Assembly: GCA_018907035.1 (NCBI GenBank)
Contig: JACCIC010000051.1
Coordinates: 3,153,501-3,217,500 of the forward strand
From: Sycobia sp. Sy_11
Taxonomy: Eukaryota; Arthropoda; Insecta; Hymenoptera; Epichrysomallidae
DNA: 64,000 nt
Direction: 5' to 3'
The translations under genes and the position numbers were made by a program. The notes below the pieces were generated by a model. That model worked only from the letters and a program-made list of their open reading frames with translations, had not been told where the DNA came from and did not search any database. Positions 11,974 through 24,659 of the stretch are shown here, in pieces (position 1 is the first letter of the stretch; the number at the start of each line of letters is the position of its first letter).

Positions 11974-14900
11974 ATGCCAGCTCCAGATTTGATTACAAGT
12001 TCTCGAATTTCTAAATTCAAATTTCAAGGAAAATCTGATGCAAGTATAATTAAAGGATTACAATTTTTATTCACTATAAAGTTGTTATTGAATATATATT
12101 TTTATATTTAGGAAGCTCGAAGAAGAAGAAATGAAGTATCTGTTGAGCTTCGAAAAGCTAACAAAGATAATCAATTACTCAAAAGAAGAAATATTAATTT
12201 TGAATTTAATGAATCACTTAGCCCTCCAAGTGAGAAATCTCCTGTTTTAAACTTAAGCATTGATGAAATCATTACAGGATTGGAAGTTAACGATGAACCA
12301 ATGCAACTTCAAGCTTTGCAATCATGTAGGAAAATGCTTAGTCGAGAAAAAAATCCTCCTATAAATGATATGATTGAAAAAGGAGTAGTTCCTCTTTGTG
12401 TACAATTTTTAGAATATACATATAGGTATGTTGTAGGCTTTTTGAATAATATGTTAATTATATTGATTTATTTTCATTTATTTACAACTTAATAGATTTG
12501 TGAATGAAGGTTAACATTCCAAAAAAAATTTAATTCAATTTTCTTGAAACTATGAGCTTATATAATTCTTGGGTTATTGACAACAATAAAATAATAATGG
12601 TAAAAATATTTAAATGACTGTGCAGTTCATGTCAGAAAATATTGAATATTTTATAAATATATAAATGAATAATGATCAATTTACTTAGATCATTATAAAT
12701 CTCATAGAATAAAAATATGAAATATGTATATTAAAAAGATATATATATTTTAAGCTTTTAATAAAGTACATAATATTTTTATATACTAGAATTTATACTT
12801 TTATTAACAATTTTGCCGATAATAATTATCTTAACTTTGACAGCCATTATCAGCCATGATCAGTAAGTCAAAATTAGACAGTTTCATAAAAATCTAAGGA
12901 TAATTCTTAAAAGTTTTAATAGGATTAAAATTATACTAATAATTAAACTAATAATAAAATTAAAACAATACATTAGCTGAAATAATGGTTTTGGTAGATT
13001 TTTAAATTTAAACAATATTTTCAAATGACATTTCTTTGGTTGCAAGCACCCATTTGAAAATCAAAAAGTTACAACAGTATCCATGAATCTGGTAGATTAT
13101 CTCATTGAAAATAAAAATAAGTCTCATAATAACCTATATTATGATCGTTATCCTGAGAACTGAAGTTATTTCAAAATATTGAAAATTAATTTTTGTATAT
13201 GTTTCTAACATTTTTTTGTGAATATCTCATATGTTTTGAATCTAAATTTTGAAATAAAATTAAGCAGCTCAATACTTTTCAATAATTCTAGTTTCCATGT
13301 TACTTAAACATCTGAATCTATCATGAAAATTTTTACGAAATGCTTGAATTGCTTTTTTTCAATTATGAGCATCAATTAAAAAAAGTTTTGAAAAACATTT
13401 GACTGAAAGTTCAATTTTTTATATAAGTAGTTACTCAAACGATTTTACGGACTTACTATTGTATCTGTAGGTTGACTTTGTATTTTTAAAAATCACTTTC
13501 ACAGTAACTTTTAAAAATGCTCTAGATTAAATTTATGTAAAAAAATTGATTTCAAGAAATCGTTATAACCTTCTTAAAACATTTGATTTTTATTTTATAA
13601 AAAATGTTAATATTATCAAAAGAAGAATGAAAATTAAACACTATTTATATATGAAAATTATATTTCATAGTCCTGCACTTCAATTTGAAGCCTGTTGGGC
13701 ACTTACAAATGTTGCATCAGGAACTGCTGAGCAAACTCAAGTCGTTATTATGAATGGTGCTATTCCAAAGTTAGTAGAACTTTTAAAATCTCCAGACAAA
13801 AACGTAGCTGAACAAGCAGTCTGGGCTTTAGGTAACATTGCTGGCGATGGACCTGCTGCAAGAGATTTAGTTCTCGCAGAAAACACTGTACCTCTTTTGA
13901 TTGCACTTATAACTCCTGATACTTCAAATAATTTGCTACGAAATATTGTTTGGACTTTGTCGAATCTATGTAGAAATAAGAATCCACCTCCTCCATTTGA
14001 TGTTTTGAAAAGTGCACTACCAGTTTTAAATCGTCTTTTAAGCTATCAAGATAATGATGTACTTGGTAACTTTTCAAAACTTATTAATTAAAAATAATAG
14101 ATGTTGAAATGAATGCTTTGAGCACTTATTTTGTTTAACATATATAATGCTATGTTTATAGGTGATGCATGCTGGGCTCTTTCTTATCTGACAGATGGCA
14201 CTAATGAGAAAATTCAGGCAGTATTAGACTCTGGTATTGTACCAAAATTAGTTGAGCTACTTGGTTCTTCCGAAGTTACAGTTCTTACACCTGCTCTTCG
14301 AGCAGTAGGAAACATTGTTACTGGAAACGATACTCAAACAGATTCAATCATTGCTGCTGGTGGTTTAAAATATCTTGGTGCCTTATTAAATCATAAAAGA
14401 GTAAACATTGTTAAAGAAGCAGCTTGGACAATTAGTAATGTTACTGCTGGTAATCAAAAACAAATTGAATGCGTTATACAAGCTGGATTGTTACCGCATT
14501 TAATTCAAATATTACATTCGGTAGGTACAATGAAAATTGTTTTAAATTTGATACCATATAAAATACAATTATAGTTACCTACAGTATTGATAAAACTTTT
14601 TTTTGAATATAAAAATATTACTTATATTCACAATATTTTTAATCATGATTTATACATTATATGATTACAAGTTAATTTTATGAACAATTTAGGGAGATTT
14701 TAAATCACAAAAAGAAGCAGCATGGGCAATAACTAACTTAACCTCTGGAGGAACTGTATATCAACTTGCCACTTTAGTTCAATTAGGGGTATTAACTCCA
14801 TTCTGCAATCTTTTAGAATCAAAGGACTGGAAATGCGTTTCTGTTGTTCTAGAAGGTCTTACAAATATTTTAAATGCCGCGAGTCAAATGGGAGAAGTTG

Positions 14901-15201
14901 AAAAAGTAACTTTGATGATTGAAGAAGTTGGAGGGCTGGACAAGCTTGAAGCTCTGCAAAATCATGAGAATGAAAATCTTTATCAGAAAGCTGTTTCTAT
15001 TATTGATTTATTTTTCTCTGAAGGTGTAAGTAATTTTAATTTTTTAATAGAATATCTAATGTAATTTTTTATGAATGAGAAATCTGAGTAAAACTAAATT
15101 TTTTTACTATTTAGCAACCTGAAATGGAAGCTGGAATCACAAAGGATGGTCAATTTGAATTTCAAGGAACTTCAACACCACAAGAAAGTTTTCAATTTTA
15201 A
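11974..15201 (+). CDS. Importin subunit alpha (karyopherin alpha)
   Basis: Six coding exons (11974-12043, 12116-12425, 13671-14065, 14162-14520, 14693-15025, 15115-15201) give 517 residues, the normal family length, with every junction in phase. The importin-beta-binding domain is at about 15-80, with basic clusters RRRRNEV (25-31) and LLKRRNI (44-50). Armadillo repeats follow to about residue 480 and carry the repeated NLS-binding Trp/Asn pattern: [59 protein letters not shown] and AAWAITNLT. It carries classical NLS cargo into the nucleus together with importin beta. Sequence character (PLSIDE-like linker, GGLDKLE near the end) resembles the KPNA2/Pendulin group, but subtype is not certain. 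Exon 2 begins at the second of two AGs four bases apart. Confidence 0.95.
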
Positions 15202-17413
15202 AGAAAATTAGATTTCATGATTATACACTTATAATCCATTGTATATATTTACAGTTTATTATTGCTTTAGATTGTCATGTTTTTGTGTTTGCTGAATATA
15301 TCTTCTTTAAACAATTTACATATAGCTGAAAAATTTTTACAAAATTAAAATGAATCTTTTCTTTAAATATCTTATCAAACTTTGTTCAGTCATATTTTAA
15401 TTATACAAATTGTTACAATGCTATTATTATTAAAACAATAAATATGTATTTATATTAATACTTTTTTCTATTTTTATAGTATTATTTTATAGTAATTAAA
15501 TAAAAATGAATGTATTTGCAAGAAATTATTTTTATTTTAACCTTTTGACAAATAATATTACCAAGCTAATTTTAAGACAATGTTTTTTTTATAAATACTT
15601 ACATTAATTTATACATTAGTAATACACATTTGGAAAATTATATTTTTAAAATGTCGCTTTAATATATAAATTCTGTAAGTATTTTACACATCATTTAAAC
15701 AATAATTAGGTAGAGAATTGCCCTATCTAAAAATCGCAAAAATTTCACATTAAACATCTAATTCGATTGGTAAAAATTTTAATAATGTGATCTAAAACAT
15801 TTTGCAGGCAATTTTGAATCAATAATATAATCATATAATTGTTATACGATTTTTATGATATATTTAATAAAAAAAAATTAATTAAAAATCGACACTTTTA
15901 AATATTGATATGGTGATTTCTAATTGATTGAATTTAAACACGTATTGATAAATTCGCCTGCTCGTTATATGAAAAGTATAAAAACTTATAAGTATTGTTT
16001 AGTGAAATAGTTACTCTTAGTTATTTTACAATTACATTTTATATAGAGCATACACATCAGACTATTTTACTGGCAGATGTAAATTTATGCTGAAGTCTTG
16101 TCACTGCACATTCCAATATATTATTCATGCATTTAAAAGGTTACGATTTTTAATTTTTTTTTTTCTAATATAAATATATATTTTTTCAGCAGAAAAAATT
16201 TCTATCAATATTGAGTATATTATACACTATAATATACCGATACTATTGAAAATTTCTTAAGAACTAACTTAAAAGTTGATCGAGCATCTAAAGTTTGATA
16301 AACTATTTATTAAAAAAAGTAAACTTTTTACCATGTAAAATTGATTTCTCTCACTTTTTTTCAATCATACAATCATATTAACTATATACAGGGTGTTCAA
16401 AAAGTCCCGGTACAACACTATCTGTTAGAGTTATTTCAGAGTTTAATTGAATTTTTTAATTGGAAATTTTGGCTCCCAAATTTGGAAGGAAGAGCAAAAT
16501 TCAAATATATCTATGTTTAGATATACTTAGTCTTTTAATATTGTCAATTATAGTTGCTCTGAGATTATATACACTATATGCATTTACAAACATAAATATA
16601 TTTTTTATATATAACTTTTTCTTAAAATCTTTACCTCTAATGAAACATGTGATAAATGTGAAAAAAATATGCATTCTCATTTTAAAAGAAGTCATTGATT
16701 TTAAAACATCAGTTTATATCAAGAACAAATAAATAGAACATCCATCAATGTCAAGATAAAATTAATCCAAGGTTTTCTGATGACAGCTAACTAGAATGAG
16801 TAATATAAGACTTACTTTTTAAGTCATTTCCTTGTAACGTAATTTTTTGGACAACCTGTATGTATAAACCAAAATTTTTCTACAATTTTTTACATATATA
16901 TACTATAATCTAAATATTTAAGATACATAATAATAAGGTGAAATTATATTTCAACATAAATATTTGCAAATAAAAATTAAAATATAAAACGTCTTTGTTT
17001 TGATGCAAAACTTATTATTCAAATATTAAATAAATAATGAGAATCGTTCAAATAAACACTATTATCTATGTTTACTTAAAGCTTATTTTGACATCTTTCC
17101 TTAAATTTTAGTTTATTATGTATAAAATTATAAAAATATTAAGCTCGCTGCTTAATGAAAAAAATAAAATTTTCAAGCACTTCGAGAATACATTTAAAAT
17201 TGTGTTCTATAATATGCAACTATAAACAAGCAAAAGTGAAAATATTTATATGAGTGACTACAAAAGTAGTCACACAAATTCTAGACTACTGAGATCTTTC
17301 ATTTTATTCTTTTCATATTTAAACTCAAAAACTATGTTATCAACTACATATCTTTTAAGAAATACATTATTCTTATAAATATTTTGTATATTTCAAAATA
17401 TAAATGATTTCTT
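15202..17413. other. Intergenic between convergent genes
   Basis: This region separates the 3' ends of importin alpha (+) and the OCRL gene (-). An AATAAA at 15437-15442 could end the importin transcript. Apart from a MITE at 16389-16862, nothing is recognisable in the A+T-rich sequence. Confidence 0.6.
16389..16862. mobile_element. Short MITE with Tc1/mariner-like ends
   Basis: The left end reads CAGGGTGTTCAAAAAGTCCC after TATA. The right end, in complement, reads CAGGTTGTCCAAAAAATTA beside TA. The ends match at most positions over about 17 bases. The 470-base body has no transposase motif. An open frame inside (16460-16732) shows no family signature. Confidence 0.65.
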
Positions 17414-20400
17414 TTATCGACCAATAAAGTCACTTTGATCATTAGTTAAAAAATGATAGACAAAAGCTGCCTTCTTTCGATCAAATGTTGCTTGAGACAT
17501 TTTACTTCGTTGATTTCGATCATCCCTACTTCGCGGAGGATCACGCAAAAAAAATGAGCCAAAAAGAGAAGCTGAAAAAAGATAGAAATATTTTCAATTT
17601 CAAATTTATAAGATAATATTAATAAACAATACAATTTATAAAAAAAATTTTGATTATAAATAAAATTGCCATTTTTTATTATCTTTTTCACTAAATCTAA
17701 ATCTATATGAAAATTTATTTTAGGTCAGATACGCTAAATTGAGGTCTACGATGGCTCGATTGCTAGAGCGAAGGACTAGTAACTTGGTGATCTGAGTTAA
17801 AATCCCGGTCTTGGCCTATTGACACAAGTACTGCTGTAATAATTTACATGTGCTTTGTTTACAAACACATCATAGACCTCCATAACTGATTAGCACTGGT
17901 ATTTGGAAGCATAAATACAGCAACGTTAAATAACATAAAAAAAAGTAGACTAAATTTTATTTTAATCATACCAAGTGTTTTAGTATCCAATCCATTATCA
18001 TGTGTATAATTTAAAAGCTCTTGAAGAAAAGCACATATATACAAAAATACTGTTCTTCGAATTTCTGGTAATTGCATAACAATCTAAAAAATTGTATATA
18101 CTCCAATTAAAATATTTTTTTATATAAATTTTATAGAATTTAAATAAAATCAAGTTAAAATGTATAACTTAATTTTAAGTAAAAATTATTTAATATCTTT
18201 TAATTTTATTAGGTTATTGTCAGATCATTAATACACATAAAGATAAAGTTTTATCATTTATTAACAAATATTTTTATCAATCTTACAGTATTTACAGTAT
18301 AATATATTATACTATAGTAATGATGTCAGACTGTTCTTGTTTATGATCACCCTCTTACTTATGAAAAGTCAGGCATCAAAGGAAAATTTTAATTTAAGGT
18401 GGTGGGGGCAGCCAGGTTGTCCTTTGTTAATATAGAATACAGCTTATTTGTACTATTTTCATTATTTTTATTATTTTTAATTTTTAATCTAATTTAATTT
18501 TATTTTTAGTAGTAACTTCTATTTTAGATTCTTAGTGATTGATCATAAACAAGGGCACTCTGACTGTCGTTATTTAATTATAATGTATTACAGTATAAAG
18601 ACTGTAAGTCCTGGTAAGACCAATAAAAATATTTATTAATTTAATTCAAAACAATCAACATAAATACAATTTAAAATTTTTAAATTTTGTCATTTATTTA
18701 TTTCTTAAAAGAATGTTAACTTTTCTGGTATTGAATTATTGATCTATTAAATTAGTACGATAATTTTTATAAGGAAATTTTCTGTCTATCAAATTTATAT
18801 ATACATCTAATAAATAAATGTAGTAGAAATCTTTTTTATACGATTCAAAGATTTTTATGCATATACCTGTTTACATTGTAGGTAATTTGTAGCTGCTGTT
18901 AGACAGACATTATGAAGGTTATATGGAATAAGAGGTTCTGCTGTTGAATCTAAAAGTAATAATAATGCCTCAGCAACAGAATGTACACTGCCAGCTAAAA
19001 TTTCTATTGTTAAGAAACTATAATTATATTTTCTTTCTGTATTTCTAAGTATATATTTATTTGCAAATATGTATAAATTTTTTATTTCAGAAGGATACGC
19101 ATTGGATCTTGACTACCAATATCTAGCCAATCTCTAATTAACAATATTTCACTATGAAGACCTTGAGTTTCAAAAAGCCCTGGAGTTTTAATTCCATGTC
19201 GATACAATCTATCAACTAACAACCAAATTTCTTTTGGTACTGAATACGGATCTTGAGACACATTTCTATTATTTTCCTACGTATAAAATATACTAATTTA
19301 TATATGCAAATCATAAGAAGCACTCAATATTTAATTACGGATAATTAATAGTTAACTTTACCAGTTCCATTATTCTACCCGCAGGTACTTCTCTAACTGG
19401 CACAGGAATATGAACTAAAGCTTCCATTGAGCATCCAAAACAACTGCGCTCATAAGTACCTCAAATGTAAATCAAGATTATATATATTTTTTAAATATGA
19501 ATTTAAATAATATTTATATTGTTTTATATTTAGACCATTCTTCTTACCTGTGACAGTGATAAATATATCTTTTCCATTTATCAAGTGCAATACTAATATA
19601 TCATAGAGTTGATCTTCTCCTGAGTTTAACTTCCAAGCAGATCGTTTGTCGACACAAACTTCTAATTTTATATCACATTTTTGACCTTTCAAAACAATAA
19701 AGTTATTTAAGTTTTTAAACAGATTATTTATATTTATTTAATAACTGCTATAGTAATAAATTACCTGGTTCTATAAAATCAGTATATGGAGTTATTGTTA
19801 ACCATTCTTTACAATATGATGTATCGTCTAATTTTTTAATGAATTCAAATTCAACTGGTACCTTATTGTATAAAGGAAAATAAATATATTATATATTATT
19901 AGTAATGAATTTACGCTTTTTATAATTATATACCTGGCCAGTATTTGCAACAATTAGTTCTTTAGAACAAGGTTCATAAAACTTTAATGAATCATATATT
20001 ATTTCTGTTGTGTCCACAGTTACTTGAGGTAAAAATTCATTTTCCAATTTATCTAATTTTTTCATTAATTCCTCATGAATTTTACGGTATTTTACTACAT
20101 CTATTACTCTTACCTAGAATGAAAAAATATTTATACATTTCTATCATAAATGATCTAAATAAATGAGAACATTTTTGTATACTTTTGAATCAAAAATTGA
20201 GCTAACAGGTTTGTGATCTGAAATTTTTAATTCTGGATGACTACGGTACTCTAATGAGTTTATAAGATCACCTTTCCATAATATGCGATCACACCAAGCT
20301 GGAGCTCTTCCTTTTTCACTGAAATTGTAAATAATAACTACAATAATAACAATTGAACAATAATAATTATAATATGCTATTATAAAACATTATTAAATAA

Positions 20401-22379
20401 TAATATAATAATAACATAAAAAATAAACTATAAAATCTATTTTACCTTGAATCCCAATTATCTGTACCCGGATCATATTTATAAGTCGGCTTAAATTTTA
20501 TTTCAGCTTCATGAAAACCATGAAAGACCTTTCCAAGTTTTCGTTGCTGTTCAAGTTGATCCAATGCTAATACTGGAGTAAGATTTCCAGTAGTAATTAA
20601 CTGTTTTGCAGTATTTGCATCCATTTCAGTTATTCGATAATTTAAATCTCCTAACCAATAAATTTGACTGATAGGAAATAATTTTGTTCATTATTAAATA
20701 AGTTGTTATTAATATTAGCATAATTTAAAGAAAAATTACCTACTCATGATCCTTAAAGCCTTTTGGTGGAACATAAGTTTGAAAGTTAAGTCTTGTGCAA
20801 ATATCTGCATAATCTTGATTTCTCCTTTCATATTCTTCACAATGGGCAGCTAAATGTGCATTTACAATACAAATAGATGTATTATGAATGTAACAACTTA
20901 CTGCAACACCACCTTTATTACCCTTAAAAATACAATAATTTTATATGATAATGTTACTAATGAATATATAATAAAGTGTAATATAATTAATATCGATAAA
21001 TTACCATTTTTCCCATTATTCCGGTTCCTACTGTATCAACGCATACATTTTTGATGTGCGGTAAATGAGATGTTTGGGCAAAAACAATAAGCATCATACC
21101 AACCAATCTCACAAGAACAACTTGCTTATAAACAGCTTTCGGATGAAGAGATTTTGCAATAACCTGTCGCCATTCATCCTCACGTGGTGTATCATTAAAA
21201 AGAAAAGCTTCTTTACTTAAATCTAACTCCTGAAATCCTATTGCATAAAGATCAGGGGGTATTTCATCACTACTTAACCATTGCTCTAATGTTATTCCAT
21301 TAGGAGGTTGCCCATTAACATTCCATGTTCCAATAAATATTCTACAAATATTTTTTTATGTTATGATATTATCATCTATTTTTATTATATTATAGTAAAT
21401 TCATAGTGTATTATTATATTAATAAATTATGACCAACCTAAGAACTTTAGTATATGTATAATCATCTTCTTTACATGCCATTTGATATCGAACTACAGAT
21501 TCTCTTGTAGCAATTGGAGTTTTGCCAGTAGCTATATTATGTCGAGATACAACTAAATCTGGGCTTTCCAGCTCAATAATCTACAAAAGATTGATAATAT
21601 AACATTACTCAGCTAATTTGGTATATTTATATTATATAAATAAAGTCCATTACTGGTTCTGCAGTATTTTGAACTTGATCAATTGTGTTATCTAAGTTGC
21701 GGACACTACCAGTAAGTTTTTGAATCCATAAAAAATCAGATACTGGATTTTTGTTTTTTTGATATACTATAAAATTAATTGTATTAATAAGAAACATTGA
21801 TTTTAAGTGAAACTTCATATATTTTAATTAAATTACCATCAATTGCTTGAAAAATAGCAGAAACTAAATTTGTTGTCGTAATACTTGGCCTCATTTCAAA
21901 GATTATTCGAGATTTTCTGCATGTTACATTTAAATATACATCTGTTACATCTTCTTGTTCTTCATCTGTTCCTAAATTAATAATAAGTATTGCATTGTTA
22001 ATAATTTAATGTAATTAATGCAAATTCAATATAATCAATTTACTACCAATATCACATTGAAAATCTTGATCTATGGGTAATACTCTCTCTATTGTAAGAT
22101 CACTATAAACCTGAGGTGGTGTTCTAGAAGTTATTAAAATGACTAGAGCATTTGTTGAACCTTTATTGACCAAAGCAAGAAGCCTTGTTGTCTTTAACCA
22201 TTCTTGTATGAACATTGCCTCCATTGCCTTTTAATTAAGTTAAGAAAAGTAAAACAAAATGGATTATTTATCAATAACACACTACTTAAAAAAATAAGAT
22301 TATAAAAGGATACAATAACGACGGTTTCACCCATGGTAAATTTGGATTGGACAATCGCTAGTTGCTCTGGTGTTGACAT
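17414..22379 (-). CDS. OCRL/INPP5B-type inositol polyphosphate 5-phosphatase
   Basis: Seventeen exons, all in phase, encode 866 residues. From the start they are 22379-22314, 22227-22047, 21971-21837, 21766-21654, 21580-21438, 21341-21005, 20922-20744, 20667-20446, 20318-20183, 20113-19934, 19861-19765, 19685-19548, 19459-19362, 19276-19099, 18994-18867, 18083-17972 and 17571-17414. An N-terminal PH-like region (about 1-150) precedes the phosphatase (about 213-505), with [57 protein letters not shown] and SDHKPV all intact. An ASH domain (about 506-645) and a RhoGAP-like domain (about 680-866) follow. The enzyme removes the 5-phosphate of PI(4,5)P2 on endosomes and Golgi. The RhoGAP part has GLFETQG where active GAPs carry the arginine finger, as expected for this catalytically silent domain. 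Confidence 0.95.
17723..17953 (+). mobile_element. tRNA-like SINE, copy A, in an OCRL intron
   Basis: This copy lies in the last intron of the OCRL gene, antisense to it. It has the A-box-like TGGCTCGATTGCTAGAGCG, a mutated B box (GAGTTAAAATCCC), the shared middle part (ATTGACACAAGTACTGCTG) and the tail GTTAAATAACATAAAAAAA. Flanking TACGCTAAATT and TAGACTAAATT could be a diverged 11-base target duplication. Confidence 0.8.
18307..18655 (-). mobile_element. Penelope-like-element end, in an OCRL intron
   Basis: On the minus strand this segment parallels 42940-43230: AATAAATATTTTTATTGGTC, GACAGTCAGAGTGCCCTTG, a run of A-rich AATAAAAATAA units, GTATTCTATATTAACAAAGG and CTTTGATGCCTGACTTTTC. The two ends carry CTTGTTTATGATCA in inverted orientation (18332-18348 and 18541-18555). 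It lies in the intron between exons 15 and 16. Confidence 0.65.
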
Positions 22380-23190
22380 AATGATTAATAATTATCTAAA
22401 AATGATATAATGAATTTAAGAGTTTATTTTTTAATCGAACGTAAATTAATATTGAAATGAAAATCAAATAACTGTTAAAAAAATATTGGTCACATACAAG
22501 TAATAAAGTTGTAAAGCCAATACCTACCAAACTAAATATAAATCAATAAAATAAAAAATTAATCACAATATCATCAAAATAAAGTTAAATTAAAAATATA
22601 ATTATTATTCCAAAACCAAAAAATTCTTTATCTTAATTTTACCTTCAATGACAAAAAATTTTTCATTTATGCATTTTTTAATATTTAGTTAAATAATCTA
22701 TAGCCAAAATTTATACATTCTTGATGGTATAATTAAAATGATTAAATCTTTGAAAAGTGTAAGGTCTATTTCCATAAAGTTATCGTTCTTTACTACTATA
22801 AAATAGCGTACGTATAATATAATAATGTAATACGTAAATAGTAGGTAAATACTATCTATATCCTATTGACCAATTCGCGCCGTGCATTGTTTGTCAGCTG
22901 ATCCACAGATCGACCGACGCGCGTAGAGTGGCCAAATCCAAAAGTTTTTGTGGATACTTCTAATATATTTCTTATAACAACTAATTTATAAAATGTGCCA
23001 TTTGAGTCAACAGAAAATTATAAATACAGGCAGAAATATCAACTACAAATTTTACTCTTCAAATAATTAAGCATAAATTGAAGCAAGAGTAAATTGATTC
23101 ATACACGGGTAAAATTAAGTAAATGCGACGCAACCGTGGATCACCTGTGAATGCAACCACGAAGATAGATATGGATAGAAGCGTAAAGCT
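22380..23190. promoter_or_regulatory. Upstream region of OCRL
   Basis: The stretch 22862-22935 is a local G+C rise with a CCAAT motif next to GCGC sequence (ATTGACCAATTCGCGCC) and a CAGCTG E-box. It is the most promoter-like point upstream of the OCRL start codon. Direct transcription-start evidence is not available from sequence, and the rest of the region is A+T-rich. Confidence 0.35.
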
Positions 23191-23199
23191 TATATACAA

Positions 23200-23365
23200 A
23201 TTGTCACAACTCCGAGCTAAGTTACTACCCTAACATACAGATGGTACTATGGAGGATAGAGAGAACGAATGGAAATTCCACTAAAATCGTGTCAATTTAC
23301 ACGGCAGGACTTCGGAACAAAATTGGTTGCAAGGCCGCAAAATCTTGTGAGGTTGCTCGTTTAAA
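23200..23365 (+). repeat. Dispersed repeat related to 28057-28146
   Basis: CACTAAAATCGTGTCAATTT, CGGCAGGACTTC, AAATTGG, GCAAGGC and GTGAGGTTGCTCGTT are matched in order at 28060-28145. The part just before it (AAGTTACTACCCTAACATAC) also recurs in inverted form at about 23795-23822. No coding frame; family unknown. Confidence 0.6.
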
Positions 23366-23620
23366 TACATGTATTTAAAGAAAAGAAAATAGGGGTATGC
23401 AGTGAGCGTGAAGAGAGGGAAAAGTTAAATCTCTGCTTTCCCACTTTTGATTCTTTTCTTCTCCTTACTAGCTTTGGATTTTGTTTTCTCTCTCTGTTGC
23501 ACGCAGAACCATCAAGGGATTTTCAAGACAGCAACGTCTACCGGACAAATCTGAACTGCTATCTCCAGCTAATTTTTGATAAGCTTTTCCCATATAAAGC
23601 GAGCGGAGTTTCCACTCCAC

Positions 23621-23802
23621 AGATGGCACAACCATTTCAAACCATGATGGCAATAGTTTTTTACCTATATACTATATATATATATATATATAATTTATTA
23701 TATAATGTAATTCACGTTAATAGGTGAAGTGGTAAAACAGGGACTGATAGTGTGCAAAAAACTATTGCCATCGTGGTTCAAAACGGTTGTGCCATTTGTA
23801 TG
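23621..23802. repeat. Inverted repeat, arms about 43 bases
   Basis: GATGGCACAACCATTTCAAA then GATGGCAATAGTTTTTTAC at 23621-23664 is mirrored by CAAAAAACTATTGCCATC then GGTTGTGCCATTTGTATG at 23751-23802, with a handful of differences. The 86-base loop contains a short (TA)n tract. It is probably the remnant of a repeat inserted twice in opposite directions. Confidence 0.7.
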
Positions 23803-24380
23803 TCAGAGGGTAGTAACTTACCTCGGTATTGTGACATTTTGTATATGTGCCTGTATGTGCTTTACAGTTCTGTTCTGTATATGTCTACCTTCGTTCACGC
23901 AACCTACATCTTTGATCCTAGGGTATTATTGATAGAGTAACATGTTTATAGTTAACTTAAATATAATATGCGATATCAACGATAGAGAGAAGATCTAAAA
24001 AATGGTAGTCATGGGCGTTACAGAAGTACACGAAATCATTGCATAGATTAGCTTATAGATCTGCTTAGATTATGGAGATAATAAGGAGAAATTGTTGATG
24101 CTATATTCGAAAGGCTCGGCAGTTTTTGAGCGCTGTAATCGTGCGCTCTCATAGGGACAACGACTACGCTAACGTGCTAAGGCAACGTCACAGCTACGTC
24201 AGCATAAATTAGTTTAGACATATGCCTATAGTGGCAAATCCGCACACTATGATGTAATGATAATTATTTTTTTCGAAATTCATAGAGATGTATACCTTCA
24301 CTAGCTTCCTGAAGTTCAAACTGTTAACCAATATTACTATTTTCATGTTCTTACTGAACACTATGAAAGAATAAGGAAAA

Positions 24381-24429
24381 CAATGTGGGGTACCCACATG
24401 CCAAGTCTGCCAACAGAGGGCAGCTTGGC
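24381..24429 (+). repeat. Two adjacent hairpins upstream of hammerhead copy 2
   Basis: ATGTGGG/CCCACAT (24383-24399) is a 7-bp stem with a three-base loop. It is followed at once by GCCAAGTCTGCC/GGCAGCTTGGC (24400-24429), an 11-bp stem with one bulge. Both would be stable RNA hairpins. Confidence 0.5.
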
Positions 24430-24469
24430 AACCTTAGTTAACCCGTGAGCGATCACACAGGCCTCCGGT

Positions 24470-24640
24470 TAATATATAAGCCCTTGACCCGGTCCCTATG
24501 ACCGTGTCTAACGCAGGGGTTACCATGCCTTACTGATGAGTCAAGTCGGTAATCCCGGGTTATTATCTCTGCCAGGACGAAACGCACCACGGCCATTGCC
24601 CTAAAATATAGGTGTGTATATACGGTACTGTAGCATCCCC
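24470..24640 (+). repeat. Hammerhead-bearing repeat, copy 2
   Basis: Plus-strand copy of the block at 735-872: TATATAAGCCCTTGACCCGG at its head, the hammerhead in the middle, and ATATAGGTGTGTATATACGG at its end. A stretch of about 23 bases is inserted in stem-loop II compared with copy 1. A mariner remnant follows within about 20 bases. Confidence 0.75.
24504..24585 (+). ncRNA. Type III hammerhead ribozyme, copy 2
   Basis: GTGT (24504-24507) pairs with ACGC (24582-24585) to form helix III with one G-U wobble; C24508 is the cleavage nucleotide. Helix I is TAACG (24509-24513) with GCCTTA-side bases (24528-24532) and has one C-C mismatch. The core CTGATGA is at 24533-24539. Helix II is GTC (24540-24542) with GAC (24576-24578) and an enlarged loop, followed by GAAA at 24579-24582. 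It is likely weakened by the mismatch and long loop. Where it differs from copy 1, each copy keeps one side of the ancestral GCGT/ACGC pairing. Confidence 0.7.
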
Positions 24641-24659
24641 TGTGATACACCCTATAAAA

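Noticed and set aside
16460..16732. Open frame of 90 codons inside the 16.4 kb MITE
   Set aside because: Low-complexity hydrophobic text in A+T-rich DNA, with a similar frame on the other strand.
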